Assembly (NCBI GenBank): GCA_947259005.1
Contig: CAMYKP010000007.1
Location: 186,001 to 250,000, forward strand
Direction of reading: 5' to 3'
Origin: an uncultured Parasphingopyxis sp.
GTDB lineage: Bacteria; Pseudomonadota; Alphaproteobacteria; Sphingomonadales; Sphingomonadaceae
Length of the DNA stretch: 64,000 nucleotides
Made by a program: the position numbers and the translations under genes. Under the pieces are notes generated by a model. That model did not search any database. It worked only from the letters and a program-made list of their open reading frames with translations, and was not told the DNA's origin. Numbering within the stretch: the first letter of the stretch is position 1; every line of letters begins with the position of its first letter. Shown in pieces: positions 15,617 through 23,924 of the stretch.

Positions 15617-16984
15617 ATGCCGACACCAAAAGAAGAACTGACGCCCAAGAGGCTCGAGGCGTTGCGCCCTGCTGACACTGGGCAGCGGTATGAGATTGCC
15701 GACACGCACGTCAAAGGTCTCCGCGTCCGTGTCGGCGACGCTGCCGTTGAGTCCGGAAATCGCCGCAGGAAAGGGAAAGCGGCTCAAATTAGCTTCGTTC
15801 TGCTCGCGCGCTTCAAACCAAAAGCAAATCCTACACGCCGAACACTCGGAACTTTTCCTGAGATGATGCTTGCCGATGCGAGGCAAAAGGCGGTGGTTTG
15901 GAAAAGTCTCATTCGGAAAGGTATCGATCCCGCCGACGAAGCTGAGCGCATCAGAATTGAAGCAGCTCGTGCGCTGAATAATCGCCGAGTTCTTTCGGAT
16001 GTGCTCGATCAATATGAGCGGGAGAAGCTTGTCGGCCTCCGTCGAGGAAAAGCTACTAGGCTAGCTCTCGATGGTAAGTGTGGATTGCTCGCGGGATTTA
16101 GAAGTCGAGAGCCGTCTTCAATTTTGCGCTCCGAGATTAGAGTTGCCTTGCGAAAGCGAGCCCTGATCTCGCCAATTTCCGCAAACCGGCAGCTGGCTTA
16201 TGCGAAAGCATTTTTTAACTGGTGCGTGGTCGAGGAAGTTTTGCCTGAGAGCCCGGCGAGATCAATTCCTAAGCCCTCACCGGAGATCGCTCGCGATCGA
16301 CACCATTCTATCGAAGAGTTGAGAGAAATTTGGGCGGCAGCCAATCGTATTGAATATCCTTTTGGTCCGCTGGTCCGTCTTCTCATGGTCTTGCCGATGC
16401 GGCGAGGAGAGTTGGCTGCAATGCCGATTGCCGAACTGCACTTAGACGATGACGATGTGGACGAAGGGATTTGGGTCTTACCAGCCGATCGAACGAAGCG
16501 GGCCAACGCGCTTAGAGTGCCCTTATCGCCGTTGGCAAGATCGATTATCATGGAAGCAATTACGGACGAGCGTCGTCCTGAAAATAGCCCGTTCGTATTT
16601 ACAACGACTGGAAATACGTCGATTTCAGGCTTCGCCAAGGCAAAGCGAAGGCTGGATCGGTTTATCGCCGAGGCTCGCGAAAAAGTGGCAGCTGAGAGTA
16701 ATGTTCAGCCAACGCCAATGCCCCATTGGACGTTTCACGACCTTCGAACGACTTTCACGACATTAGCTTGTGAGGAACTTAATGTGGACGCGGCTGTGGC
16801 CGATCGCATTCTAAACCACGTCGCAAGCGCCACCACATCCAAGATCATGCGCATCTACAACATGTCGGAATTATTTGAGCCACGTCGACACGCGTTGAGG
16901 TCTTGGGCATCACTGATCGACTCTCAGGTGGCATCACCGGACAACATTTCAAACGTCGTCAACTTTCGTTCAACTGGCCAATGA
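15617..16984 (+). CDS. int: Tyrosine-family site-specific integrase of the island
   Basis: 455 residues. The N-terminal part is of the P4-integrase kind (RYEIADTHVKGLRVRVGD ... RRTLGTFPEMMLADARQKA). A core-binding SAM-like region follows, then the catalytic domain with the first Arg in LPMRRGELAAMP, a central Lys region, the H-x-x-R box in WTFHDLRTTFT, and the last His/Tyr in ILNHVASATTSKIMRIYN. It catalyses recombination between attP and the tRNA-Lys 3' end. It lies 178 bases inside attL, reading into the island. The ATG at 15617 is used; a GTG immediately before it is possible. Codon use is more A+T-rich than the flanking chromosome. Confidence 0.92.
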   Translation: MPTPKEELTPKRLEALRPADTGQRYEIADTHVKGLRVRVGDAAVESGNRRRKGKAAQISFVLLARFKPKANPTRRTLGTFPEMMLADARQKAVVWKSLIRKGIDPADEAERIRIEAARALNNRRVLSDVLDQYEREKLVGLRRGKATRLALDGKCGLLAGFRSREPSSILRSEIRVALRKRALISPISANRQLAYAKAFFNWCVVEEVLPESPARSIPKPSPEIARDRHHSIEELREIWAAANRIEYPFGPLVRLLMVLPMRRGELAAMPIAELHLDDDDVDEGIWVLPADRTKRANALRVPLSPLARSIIMEAITDERRPENSPFVFTTTGNTSISGFAKAKRRLDRFIAEAREKVAAESNVQPTPMPHWTFHDLRTTFTTLACEELNVDAAVADRILNHVASATTSKIMRIYNMSELFEPRRHALRSWASLIDSQVASPDNISNVVNFRSTGQ

Positions 16985-17649
16985 CACTACTCTTCAAACC
17001 GATTCCCATTTTCTTAGGTGATACATTTGGCTCGACGATATCAGTGATGCTTTTTCCCGATGATTTGTCGAAGGCGCGAGCTTGGCATGCAAGGCATCTC
17101 TCTCGAGGCGCATTGCAGACCTATTTGGATGCTGGGCATTCGTTTGATGACCGCTTTTCGGCATTTGCCAGCGCAGTGGGTGAAGTAGATGTAGATTTCC
17201 AGCAGACGCACGCAAGGCTTTCTGGGGCAAGTCTCGCTGCAGATGCGCTCAAGGTCCTTTGGGCGTTGGTTTGCGACGGCGATGAAAATGCTAGTTGGAC
17301 CATTGCGATTGAGAGGGTCTGTGACGCCACTTCAGTGAAAGAAGCCGGTTCAATCTCTCATATTCGCAAGCAACTAAAGCTTTTTGCTCCTGTCATGCAT
17401 CTATGGCTCGGCTGGCAACTATCGGACGAAGCATGCCCGCGAGAGGCTGAACTATTCCATATCGGTTATCCAATTCTCTTCGCCTTACGCGCATGGGCGA
17501 AGTCACGTCCTGAAGCATTCCGGTCAGCGAACAGCTATTTGGAGGTAGAGGAATTTGGCCCTTGGCCGGAGTTGGCGGAGGAGATGGGACGGAGAGGTGG
17601 TTACCCTAGAAAACTATCGCTGCGTCAAGGTGTACAAAATAGTTTGTAG
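16981..17649 (+). CDS. Island hypothetical protein coupled to the integrase
   Basis: 222-residue protein with its ATG overlapping the integrase stop (ATGA), so it is translated from the integrase message. It is Ala/Leu-rich and largely helical (LFPDDLSKARAWHARHLSRG, LAADALKVLWALVCDGDENASW, FAPVMHLWLGWQL, LFHIGYPILFALRAWAKSRP). No family recognised. An accessory role in mobility or host takeover is a guess based only on position. Confidence 0.6.
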   Translation: MTLLFKPIPIFLGDTFGSTISVMLFPDDLSKARAWHARHLSRGALQTYLDAGHSFDDRFSAFASAVGEVDVDFQQTHARLSGASLAADALKVLWALVCDGDENASWTIAIERVCDATSVKEAGSISHIRKQLKLFAPVMHLWLGWQLSDEACPREAELFHIGYPILFALRAWAKSRPEAFRSANSYLEVEEFGPWPELAEEMGRRGGYPRKLSLRQGVQNSL

Positions 17650-17710
17650 ACCATGAAGTGAGGCCGTTGGCATGCTTTCTTCACGCCTCATCGTTTTCCG
17701 GGAGGTATCA

Positions 17711-18031
17711 ATGATCGACAATAAGAAATCTGATAAAGGGCGTTACTTGCAACGCCAGGTAGATAAGGATCAGGCAATCAGGTCGAGTCTTCGTCGCCTC
17801 GACGCAGCTGGGATTGATCCCATCATACCTAGATTTGATTGTCTAATTGCCCTGAATCTTTCTGCTCCCACGATTTCGCGAATGCAGCGGCGGAACGAAC
17901 TGCCTCGCTTTGAAGAAATCAGCCCGGGCAGAAAAGGTTGGCGACGAGCCACTCTTCTGGAAGTTATCAGCGGGCGCCGGACGTGGCCCAAACTGGAAAC
18001 GAATGGCCAATCTAAAGATTTGATCAAATGA
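17711..18031 (+). CDS. Small DNA-binding (excisionase/AlpA-like) protein
   Basis: 106 residues. The centre reads RFDCLIALNLSAPTISRMQRRNELPRF...GRKGWRRATLLEVISGRRTWP, the order of an AlpA/MerR-type winged HTH: helix, turn, recognition helix with a Pro, then a wing and an Arg-Trp pair. AlpA-like proteins in P4-type islands are known excisionases or activators of integrase genes. Strong GGGAGG ribosome site before ATG 17711. It overlaps the next gene by 4 bases (ATGA). Confidence 0.6.
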   Translation: MIDNKKSDKGRYLQRQVDKDQAIRSSLRRLDAAGIDPIIPRFDCLIALNLSAPTISRMQRRNELPRFEEISPGRKGWRRATLLEVISGRRTWPKLETNGQSKDLIK

Positions 18032-18609
18032 AGAACTCAGTCGAAATCTGGATGCCTTTTTATATCGGCGATTATCTAGCAGACACTCAGCGACTCACTA
18101 CCGAGCAGCACGGAGCATATTTACTTATCATCTTGGACTACTGGCGGAATGGTCCACCGCCATTGGACGGCGCGATTCTGCAATCAATCGCTCGGCTCGA
18201 TCAACGCGGCTGGAAAAGAAATGAAAAGGCAATACTGAGCCTTTTTGAGGTCAGGAATGAACATCTCTGGCAAGAGCGGATTGAGAGGGCGAGGGCCGAT
18301 GCGATTCGTAATAGAAGAGAAGCTTCAGCACGGGCCGCTACCGCAGCCAATGCACGCTGGGAGAAGGAAAGGAACTCAAAGAAAGCGTCGACCGGCTATG
18401 AGACCAAAGATGCTGAGAGCAATGCCGGAAGCAATGCATCGTGCATTGCATCCGTTGTGCTGGATGAAGTGCCTGCGGATTGCTCTTCATCTTCATCTAC
18501 ATCGCCAAATACATCCTCACCCCATCCCATTTCCGACACGATTCCAGAAGCGCGCCAAATCGGCAATATTGCCGAAGAGTTTCTGCGTGGTAGATCTGTC
18601 ACCAACTAA
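18028..18609 (+). CDS. DUF1376 (YdaU-like) phage-type protein
   Basis: 193 residues. The N-terminal 85 residues match the DUF1376/YdaU pattern found in phage replication regions: WMPFYIGDYLADTQRLTTEQHGAYLLIILDYWRNG, followed by LFEVRNEHLWQERIERARADA. The C-terminus is a basic helix (RRREAS-like) and a Ser-rich tail with an acidic end. It starts inside the stop of the AlpA-like gene. The pair suggests that the left end of the island derives from a prophage or satellite. No helicase loader is seen next to it. Confidence 0.7.
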   Translation: MKNSVEIWMPFYIGDYLADTQRLTTEQHGAYLLIILDYWRNGPPPLDGAILQSIARLDQRGWKRNEKAILSLFEVRNEHLWQERIERARADAIRNRREASARAATAANARWEKERNSKKASTGYETKDAESNAGSNASCIASVVLDEVPADCSSSSSTSPNTSSPHPISDTIPEARQIGNIAEEFLRGRSVTN

Positions 18610-19062
18610 GCGCCGAGGGCGAGGTAAACTGTCATTCGAAACAGACGCGCGAGGATGCTTCCCGAGATGACACTTTGGTTCTGGCGAGAGCCCGACGAAG
18701 GCTTAGCGTAGGCCTCTACATAAAACCGCGATTGATCTAGGCTTCGGCTTCATCAAAAAATGGAGGGACGCGGGAATAGACTTCGACCGCGTCATCATTC
18801 CCACTAGGCTTTACCGATGCCTGGTAACGCTTCCGCTTTGGGTGTCTGTGGGCGCTTGGGTGCCCCCGAGAGAGTAGGGCAGTGAGAGTGAGTGAAACGA
18901 AGTTTTATTGTGTAATTATATTACAAGGCTCGGCCGATGGGGTCGGGCTTCAACAGCAAGGAGATGAATTATGAGCAACAGTCACGCGCGCGCGCGCGCG
19001 AGGCAAACATGAAAATCGTTTATGATATTTGGGCCGCTGTGCTGCTGGCGAGAGAGAAGCGC
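18610..19062. other. Non-coding stretch with short decayed frames
   Basis: About 450 bases without a convincing gene. It contains an alternating CG run (CACGCGCGCGCGCGCGCGAG, about 18984-19003) that sits in a 13-codon frame starting at 18971 behind AAGGAG. A second 16-codon frame begins at 19010 and runs into the repeat. Both look like remnants rather than genes. Base composition is lower in G+C than the chromosome. Confidence 0.4.
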
Positions 19063-19200
19063 TGATCGTTGATCAGAGTTTCCTGGGTAAATCATTCAAA
19101 GAAATTAGAAGCTTCGTTCCAACCTCTTGTTCAAAAGCCAATGAGGGGCAACATGAATAGTTAAAGTCATTGGTGACGTCAGCTTTGCGCCCCAAAAGCC
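19063..19200. repeat. Island intergenic repeat, copy 1
   Basis: About 138 bases closely matching copies at 23671 and 27096. Shared landmarks in order: TGATCGTTGATCAGAG, TCCTGG, AAATCATTCA, GAAGCTTCGTTCCA, CCTCTTGTTCAAA, CCAATG, GGGGCAACATG, GTCATTGGTGACGTCAG. It lies downstream of the left module, at the 3' side of the TPR gene. This copy has a single GGGCAAC box followed by GAATAGTT, which also follows the box near the right island end (reverse complement). Confidence 0.85.
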
Positions 19201-19279
19201 GACGTTCAAGGCGAAATGTTCCACTAAAGCCCGACCGCCGATTTTCGTGCTTTCTCACCGATTGCAGCTGATAAGTCGG

Positions 19280-21856
19280 TCAGGCAGAGATCCAGCGCAC
19301 CGAAGGAGGTGTCCTGCACATGCGGGTTGGCATTCTCACTTCCTCTCCTTCTTTGATGACAATATCGGTGACGATCAAGCAGGTCTGACCATTCAACACG
19401 GAGGCGCCAGTATCGGTGGACTGACCGGTTGCATCGCTGCCATTTGCAGCCTCAGCCTCGCTGCGATTGCGTTCTAGGTTCTGAAGTGTAGTCAGGTTTG
19501 CTTGGGCGGCAACCGTTTCTGGATGCCCAGAGCCCTGATTTCGCTCAGTTCCCTCTATCACTCGACGGAACTGCGCTTCTGCCTCGGCGTACCGGCCCTG
19601 TTCCTGCAGTGAAACAGCGAGATTATTGGTGGCAGCCAAAGTTTCGGGAGCGTCCGGACCTAGCTCGGCTTCGGCGACTGTCTGCGAACGACGCGTAAGT
19701 TGCTCGGCCTCCGAATGACGCCCTTGTGAGATGAACAAGCTTGCTAGATTGTTATTAAGACTAAGCGAATTTGGATGTTCGGAACCGAGCAAACGAATGC
19801 TTGCTTCGAGCGCCCGCTGATAGAGCTGCTCCGCCTCATCATAGCTGCCCTGCTCCTGATACAGAAAACCCAAATTGTTCAGAGTTAATAGCGTGGATGG
19901 ATGCTCGCGTCCCAGTGTGCGCTCCCGAGCTTCGAGCGCCCGCTGGTAGAGCTGCTCCGCCTCGGCGTATCGGCCCTGGGCACTGTATATCTTTGCCAAA
20001 TTGTTGACTGAGGTGAGCGTGTCTGAATGCTCGCGTCCCAGTGTGCGCTCTCGGGCTTCTAGTGCCCGCTGCATGAACCGCTCTGCCTCGGCATGTCGGC
20101 CCAGAGCAAGGTACATTTCGGCCAGATTATTGACCGAGCTGAGCGTTAGTGGATGCTCGCGGCCTAGGGTGCGTTCCCGAGATTCCAGTGCCCGCTGCAT
20201 GAGCCGCTCTGCCTCGGCGTACCGCCCCTGGGCACGGTTTAGCACAGCCAAATTGTTGATTGCGGTGAGCGTGTCTGAATGCTCGCGGCCCAGGGTGCGC
20301 TCCCGAGATTCGAGCACCCGCTGGTAGAGCGGCTCGGCTACGTCATGACGTCCTTGAGCACGGTATAGCACGGCCAGATTGGTGACTGAAGTAAGCGTGT
20401 CGGGATGCTCGCGGCCCAGGGTGCGCTCCAGGCCTTCGAGCGCCCGTTGGTTGAGCGGCTCCGCTTCGTCATAGCGGCCCAGAGCTTGGTATAGCACGGC
20501 CAGATTTGCGACTGACGTGAGCGTGTCGGGATGCTCGCGGCCCAGGGTGCGCTCCCGAGATTCGAGCGCCCGCTGGTAGAGCGGCTCCGCCTCGTCGTAA
20601 CGTCCTTGAGCACGGTATAGCACGGCCAGATTTGCGACTGACGTGAGCGTGTCGGGATGCTCGCGGCCCAGGGTGCGCTCCCGAGATTCGAGCGCCCGCT
20701 GGTAGAGCGGCTCCGCCTCGTCATAGCGGCCCAGAGCTTGGTATAGCACGGCCAGATTGGCGACTGACGTGAGCGTGTCGGGATGTTCGCGGCCCAGGGT
20801 GCGCTCCCGAGATTCGAGCGCCCGCTGGTAGAGCGGCTCCGCCTCGTCGTAACGTCCTTGAGCACGGTATAGCACGGCCAAATTGCTAACTGACGTGAGC
20901 GTGTCGGGATGCTCGCGGCCCAAGGTGCGCTCCAAGGCTTCGAGCGCCCGCTCATAGAGCGGCTCCGCTTCGTCATGACGTCCTTGGGCATGGTATAGCA
21001 CGGCCAAATTGGCGACTGATGTGAGCGTGTCGGGATGCTCGCGACCCAAGGTGCGCTCTTGGGCTTCGAGCGCCCGCTGGTACATCGACTCAGCCTCGTG
21101 ATATCGGCCAAGGAAATGGTATAACACGGCCAGATTGGCGACTGATGTGAGCGTGTCAGGATGCTCGCGGCCTAGAGTGCGTTCTCGAGCTTCGAGTGCC
21201 TGTTGAAAGAGTGACTCCGCCTCTTCGTAACGTCCTTGGGCGAGGTAGAGTTCGGACATATCGCTGACTGACGTGAGCGTGTCGGGATGCTCGCGGCCCA
21301 AGGTGCGTTCCCGGGCTTCCAGTGCCCGCTGCATGAGCCGCTCCGCTTCATCGTAACGTCCCTGGGCACGGTAAAGCACGGCCAGATTGGCGAGTGACGT
21401 GAGTGTGTCTGAATGCTCGCGGCCTAAGGTGCGCTCTTGGGCTTCGAGCGCCCGCTGGTAGAGCGGCTCGGCTTCGTCATGACGTCCTTGAGCACGGTAT
21501 AGCACGGCCAGATTGGCGACTGATGTGAGCGTGTCGGGATGCTCGCGGCCTAGAGTGCGTTCTCGAGCTTCGAGTACCCGCTGATTGAGTGATTCCGCCT
21601 CGTCGTAACGTCCCTGGGCAAAGTAGAGTTCGGACATATCGCTGACTGACGTGAGCGTGTCGGGATGCTCGCGGCCCAAGGTACGCTCAGCTTCTTCCAG
21701 CGCCTGTCGGAACAGCGGTTCTGCATTGCCGTATTGGCCTGCCCGGTACAATTCGACTGCCCTTTCCGAAAGGCTCTGCTGGGCTTGCGTTTGGACCCCG
21801 AACGTCAGGGCGGTGACGGCCAGGGTGACTGTCCAAGCCGACCGCAAGATGTACTT
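19280..21856 (-). CDS. Secreted protein with about 18 tandem 42-residue TPR repeats
   Basis: About 858 residues from a GTG start. A signal peptide (LRSAWTVTLAVTALTFGVQTQAQ) leads into roughly 18 repeats of the kinesin-light-chain type, each NLAVLYRAQGRYDEAEPLYQ followed by RALExRERTLGREHPDTLTSVA. The central repeats are nearly identical in DNA as well as protein, so the array is recent and prone to expansion or loss. The C-terminal 50 residues leave the repeat (GQTCLIVTDIVIKEGEEVRM...MCRTPPSVRW) and hold two cysteines. TPR arrays are protein-binding scaffolds; TPR proteins accompany some defence systems, but an exported one does not fit that simply. The start is uncertain: a TTG 20 codons up is also open. 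Confidence 0.75.
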   Translation of the reverse strand, partial: KYILRSAWTVTLAVTALTFGVQTQAQQSLSERAVELYRAGQYGNAEPLFRQALEEAERTLGREHPDTLTSVSDMSELYFAQGRYDEAESLNQRVLEARERTLGREHPDTLTSVANLAVLYRAQGRHDEAEPLYQRALEAQERTLGREHSDTLTSLANLAVLYRAQGRYDEAERLMQRALEARERTLGREHPDTLTSVSDMSELYLAQGRYEEAESLFQQALEARERTLGREHPDTLTSVANLAVLYHFLGRYHEAESMYQRALEAQERTLGREHPDTLTSVANLAVLYHAQGRHDEAEPLYERALEALERTLGREHPDTLTSVSNLAVLYRAQGRYDEAEPLYQRALESRERTLGREHPDTLTSVANLAVLYQALGRYDEAEPLYQRALESRERTLGREHPDTLTSVANLAVLYRAQGRYDEAEPLYQRALESRERTLGREHPDTLTSVANLAVLYQALGRYDEAEPLNQRALEGLERTLGREHPDTLTSVTNLAVLYRAQGRHDVAEPLYQRVLESRERTLGREHSDTLTAINNLAVLNRAQGRYAEAERLMQRALESRERTLGREHPLTLSSVNNLAEMYLALGRHAEAERFMQRALEARERTLGREHSDTLTSVNNLAKIYSAQGRYAEAEQLYQRALEARERTLGREHPSTLLTLNNLGFLYQEQGSYDEAEQLYQRALEASIRLLGSEHPNSLSLNNNLASLFISQGRHSEAEQLTRRSQTVAEAELGPDAPETLAATNNLAVSLQEQGRYAEAEAQFRRVIEGTERNQGSGHPETVAAQANLTTLQNLERNRSEAEAANGSDATGQSTDTGASVLNGQTCLIVTDIVIKEGEEVRMPTRMCRTPPSVRWISA
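19700..21720 (-). repeat. 126-bp tandem coding repeats of the TPR gene
   Basis: The phrases GTGAGCGTGTCGGGATGCTC and GCGGCCCAGGGTGCGCTC recur about every 126 bases on the plus strand. The units from about 20380 to 21060 are nearly identical, while those at the two ends have diverged, the pattern expected from recent unequal exchange in the middle. Confidence 0.85.
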
Positions 21857-22078
21857 CACCCGTCGATCAAGTGATTTACCAGCTATGGCAGACCTCCCCC
21901 AAAAGTCGCTATGCAATGATTTACATAGGAGCTATCTGATGAAAAGTCTTTCAGGCCGAATGCGTTTTCGGTCGAATGAGTGACGCCTGCGGAATGAAAC
22001 GTCCGCTTCTGATGCTGTGGACGGCTCTCCACCCCTCCAGCGATGATCTTCGCGGGATGAGTCGGAAGGAGAGTCACG

Positions 22079-22322
22079 ATGGAAGAAATAGTTACGATCG
22101 GTCTGGATATCGCGAAGTCGGTGTTTCAAGTGCATGGGGTGAACAGCGCGGGTGAAGCTGTCGTGCGTCGTCAGTTGAAGCGCGCAAGGATGCTACCCTT
22201 CTTTGCCAAGCTGCCGCCGTGCTTGATCGGGATCGAAGCCTGCAACAACTCGCATTACTGGGCCCGTGAGCTGAGTGCGCTTGGGCACGACGTTAAGCTG
22301 ATGCCGGCGCAATATGTGAACC
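22079..22322 (+). pseudogene. IS110-family transposase, N-terminal fragment
   Basis: The first 81 residues of an IS110-family DEDD transposase are intact: EIVTIGLDIAKSVFQVHGV with the first catalytic Asp, LPPCLIGIEACNNSHYWARELSALGH with the conserved Glu, ending at VKLMPAQYV. The match then stops abruptly at about 22322 and unrelated sequence follows, so the transposase lacks more than two thirds of its length and cannot act. The usual IS110 upstream segment with GGAAGGAGAGTC ribosome site is kept. The break coincides with the truncated start of the next gene, which points to one deletion joining the two. Confidence 0.85.
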
Positions 22323-22323
22323 C

Positions 22324-23118
22324 GTGTCGGTTGCCGTCGCGGAGGAAGCGTCGGCAACCTATCAGCTGCTAGCTGCTTCGCTGCGTGATAGGAGTGAGGG
22401 CATCCCCGAAGGTCGGATGACTGCGGCACAGTTGCGCAATGCTTTCCGCGCCGGACCCGACGGCCCCGGTCTGCTGCTGGTCGGCAAGCAGTGGTGCTCG
22501 CCGGAGCAGGTTCTGCGGGGGCCAGCTAACTTCGGTTCGCGAAGACCTTTCGCCCCGCACGTCGACGGGCTTGAGTCGATGTGGAAGACGCTTGGGGTTG
22601 GTCTACCGACAGAGGTCGAAGCGATCGCGGTTCTCAAGGAAATGGTTGAGGGTCCGCCATCACCAGCCGATCTCGGTGTCGCGATCCGTGCGCTCACCAT
22701 CGTAGCGGATGCCGTAGCCGACATGTCATCTCAGTTTCGGGCTACACTGCGACAGCTGCCGCTCTGGATTGGCCGGGAGTGGACGGTGGAGCGCCCCGTT
22801 TACGCGCTCGAGGGTGAGGCACTTCTGGCGAGCGCCTCTGCTGACATGAGGGTCTGGCGGCCCGGCTTGACCTCCTTCACGGTGCTGGAGCCGCTTCTCG
22901 ATCCGCTTGGCTTGGTGCGGTTGACCCTCTCCGACTTCCAGGCCGCCCCGACACCGGCATACGGCATAGCGGAAGGCGAGGCGCCACGGCCAACCTTTTC
23001 AGGTGCCGTCTCGCTGTTGAGACAGGAGTTAGATCGTGAACGAAGGGGCAAGGCCTTCGGGCGACATGGTGTTCGCCAAGCGCCACAAGACCAAGGAACG
23101 CGCGTTCACATCTGGTAG
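22324..23118 (+). pseudogene. N-terminally truncated gene, probably of a large sacsin/DUF3883-type protein
   Basis: About 264 codons are open from a GTG that lies at the junction with the IS110 fragment and lacks a ribosome site. The text (EGRMTAAQLRNAFRAGPDGPGLL, RRPFAPHVDGLESMWKTLGV, LRQLPLWIGREWTVERPVYALEGEALL) resembles the middle of large ATP-binding proteins that end in a DUF3883 nuclease domain; such proteins are known in defence islands. The N-terminal ATPase half is missing. The last 27 codons overlap the next gene and look out of frame. The family call is by memory and only moderate. Confidence 0.5.
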
Positions 23119-23575
23119 TGGCACTCAGAGGAAGTCGGGCAGCCCTCCGGTCCGCACCGTCTTGCCTCCGAGCAGTGATCGCGAAAGTATGGCGCTTGAC
23201 GCGGTTCGCCGGGCGCTGCGACTGGAATCGCTGCAGCTCAACGACCTGCGCGCTGCGCGGGGTGTCGGCGTTGATGCGATCGACGAGTTGAGGCAATGCT
23301 ATGAGATCAAGATGAACTCGGGTGCCGGGATACCAGCCGACGTCACGCTGACCGCCAGCGAGGTCGAGGCGGCGCGAAACGACCCAAACTTTTTTCTCGC
23401 GATCGTCAGTGGACTAGAGGATGGTATCGGCCAGTTGCGTGTCCGCTTCATCTTCGATCCGCTAAGTACTTTGGACGTGAGAGTTCGCGGTGACCTGACG
23501 TTGACGGGCGTCGATAAGGCGGAGGCGCTCGAGTTTACTTTCCAAAAACGGGACGGAGAGGATGGGGCAAACTGA
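23036..23575 (+). CDS. DUF3883-like nuclease-fold protein
   Basis: 179 residues from a GTG with an AGGAG ribosome site 7 bases upstream; a TAG two codons before the GTG rules out an upstream extension. The C-terminal 100 residues follow the DUF3883 pattern: GVDAIDELRQCYEIKMNSG (with the E-x-K of a restriction-endonuclease fold), ITL-type strand as DVTLTASEVEAARNDPNFFLAIVSGLE, then beta strands to the end. The N-terminus is basic and disordered (MVFAKRHKTKERAFTSGSGT). It overlaps the truncated gene before it by about 80 bases. It was probably the nuclease part of a two-gene or fused defence protein; activity without the lost half is doubtful. Confidence 0.6.
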   Translation: MNEGARPSGDMVFAKRHKTKERAFTSGSGTQRKSGSPPVRTVLPPSSDRESMALDAVRRALRLESLQLNDLRAARGVGVDAIDELRQCYEIKMNSGAGIPADVTLTASEVEAARNDPNFFLAIVSGLEDGIGQLRVRFIFDPLSTLDVRVRGDLTLTGVDKAEALEFTFQKRDGEDGAN

Positions 23576-23670
23576 AACAGAAGTAACGTTCGCTAGTTGA
23601 ATCTCCCGTCCAAGGGCCGTCCGTTCGAAATCGAGCTAGGACCCGGCTCATTCGTGAAATTCGGACTCTC

Positions 23671-23810
23671 TGAACGTTGATCAGAGCCTCCTGGACAAAT
23701 TATTCAAAGAAATTAAGAGCTTCGTTCCAACCTCTTGTTCAATAGCCAATGAAGGACAACATGAAGGCAACATAGATAGCGTAGGTCATTGGTTCCGGAC
23801 GCTTTTCGCC
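23671..23810. repeat. Island intergenic repeat, copy 2
   Basis: About 140 bases matching copies 1 and 3, with GTTGATCAGAG, CATTC/TATTCAAAGAAATTA, GAGCTTCGTTCCAACCTCTTG, CCAATGAAGGACAACATG, GGCAACATAGATAGCG and GTCATTGG in the same order. It carries the doubled (G)GCAACAT box. It occupies most of the 350-base gene-free stretch between the DUF3883 gene and the convergent nuclease-like gene. Confidence 0.85.
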
Positions 23811-23924
23811 TCATTTTCCGCCGCTAGATTTGCATCCAACGGATCCAAAAAACTGTCGCTCTGCTTGCACGACGGACGGTCAGTGGTGAGTATTCGTCAC
23901 GCCTGATTGCGAGCAGGGTAGTGG

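Noticed and set aside
18971-19012. 13-codon frame with alternating CG run behind AAGGAG
   Set aside because: Too short and repetitive to support as a gene; probably remnant or chance.
19700-21720. CRISPR-like periodic repeats
   Set aside because: The period is 126 bases, continuous and in frame with a TPR protein; there are no spacers.
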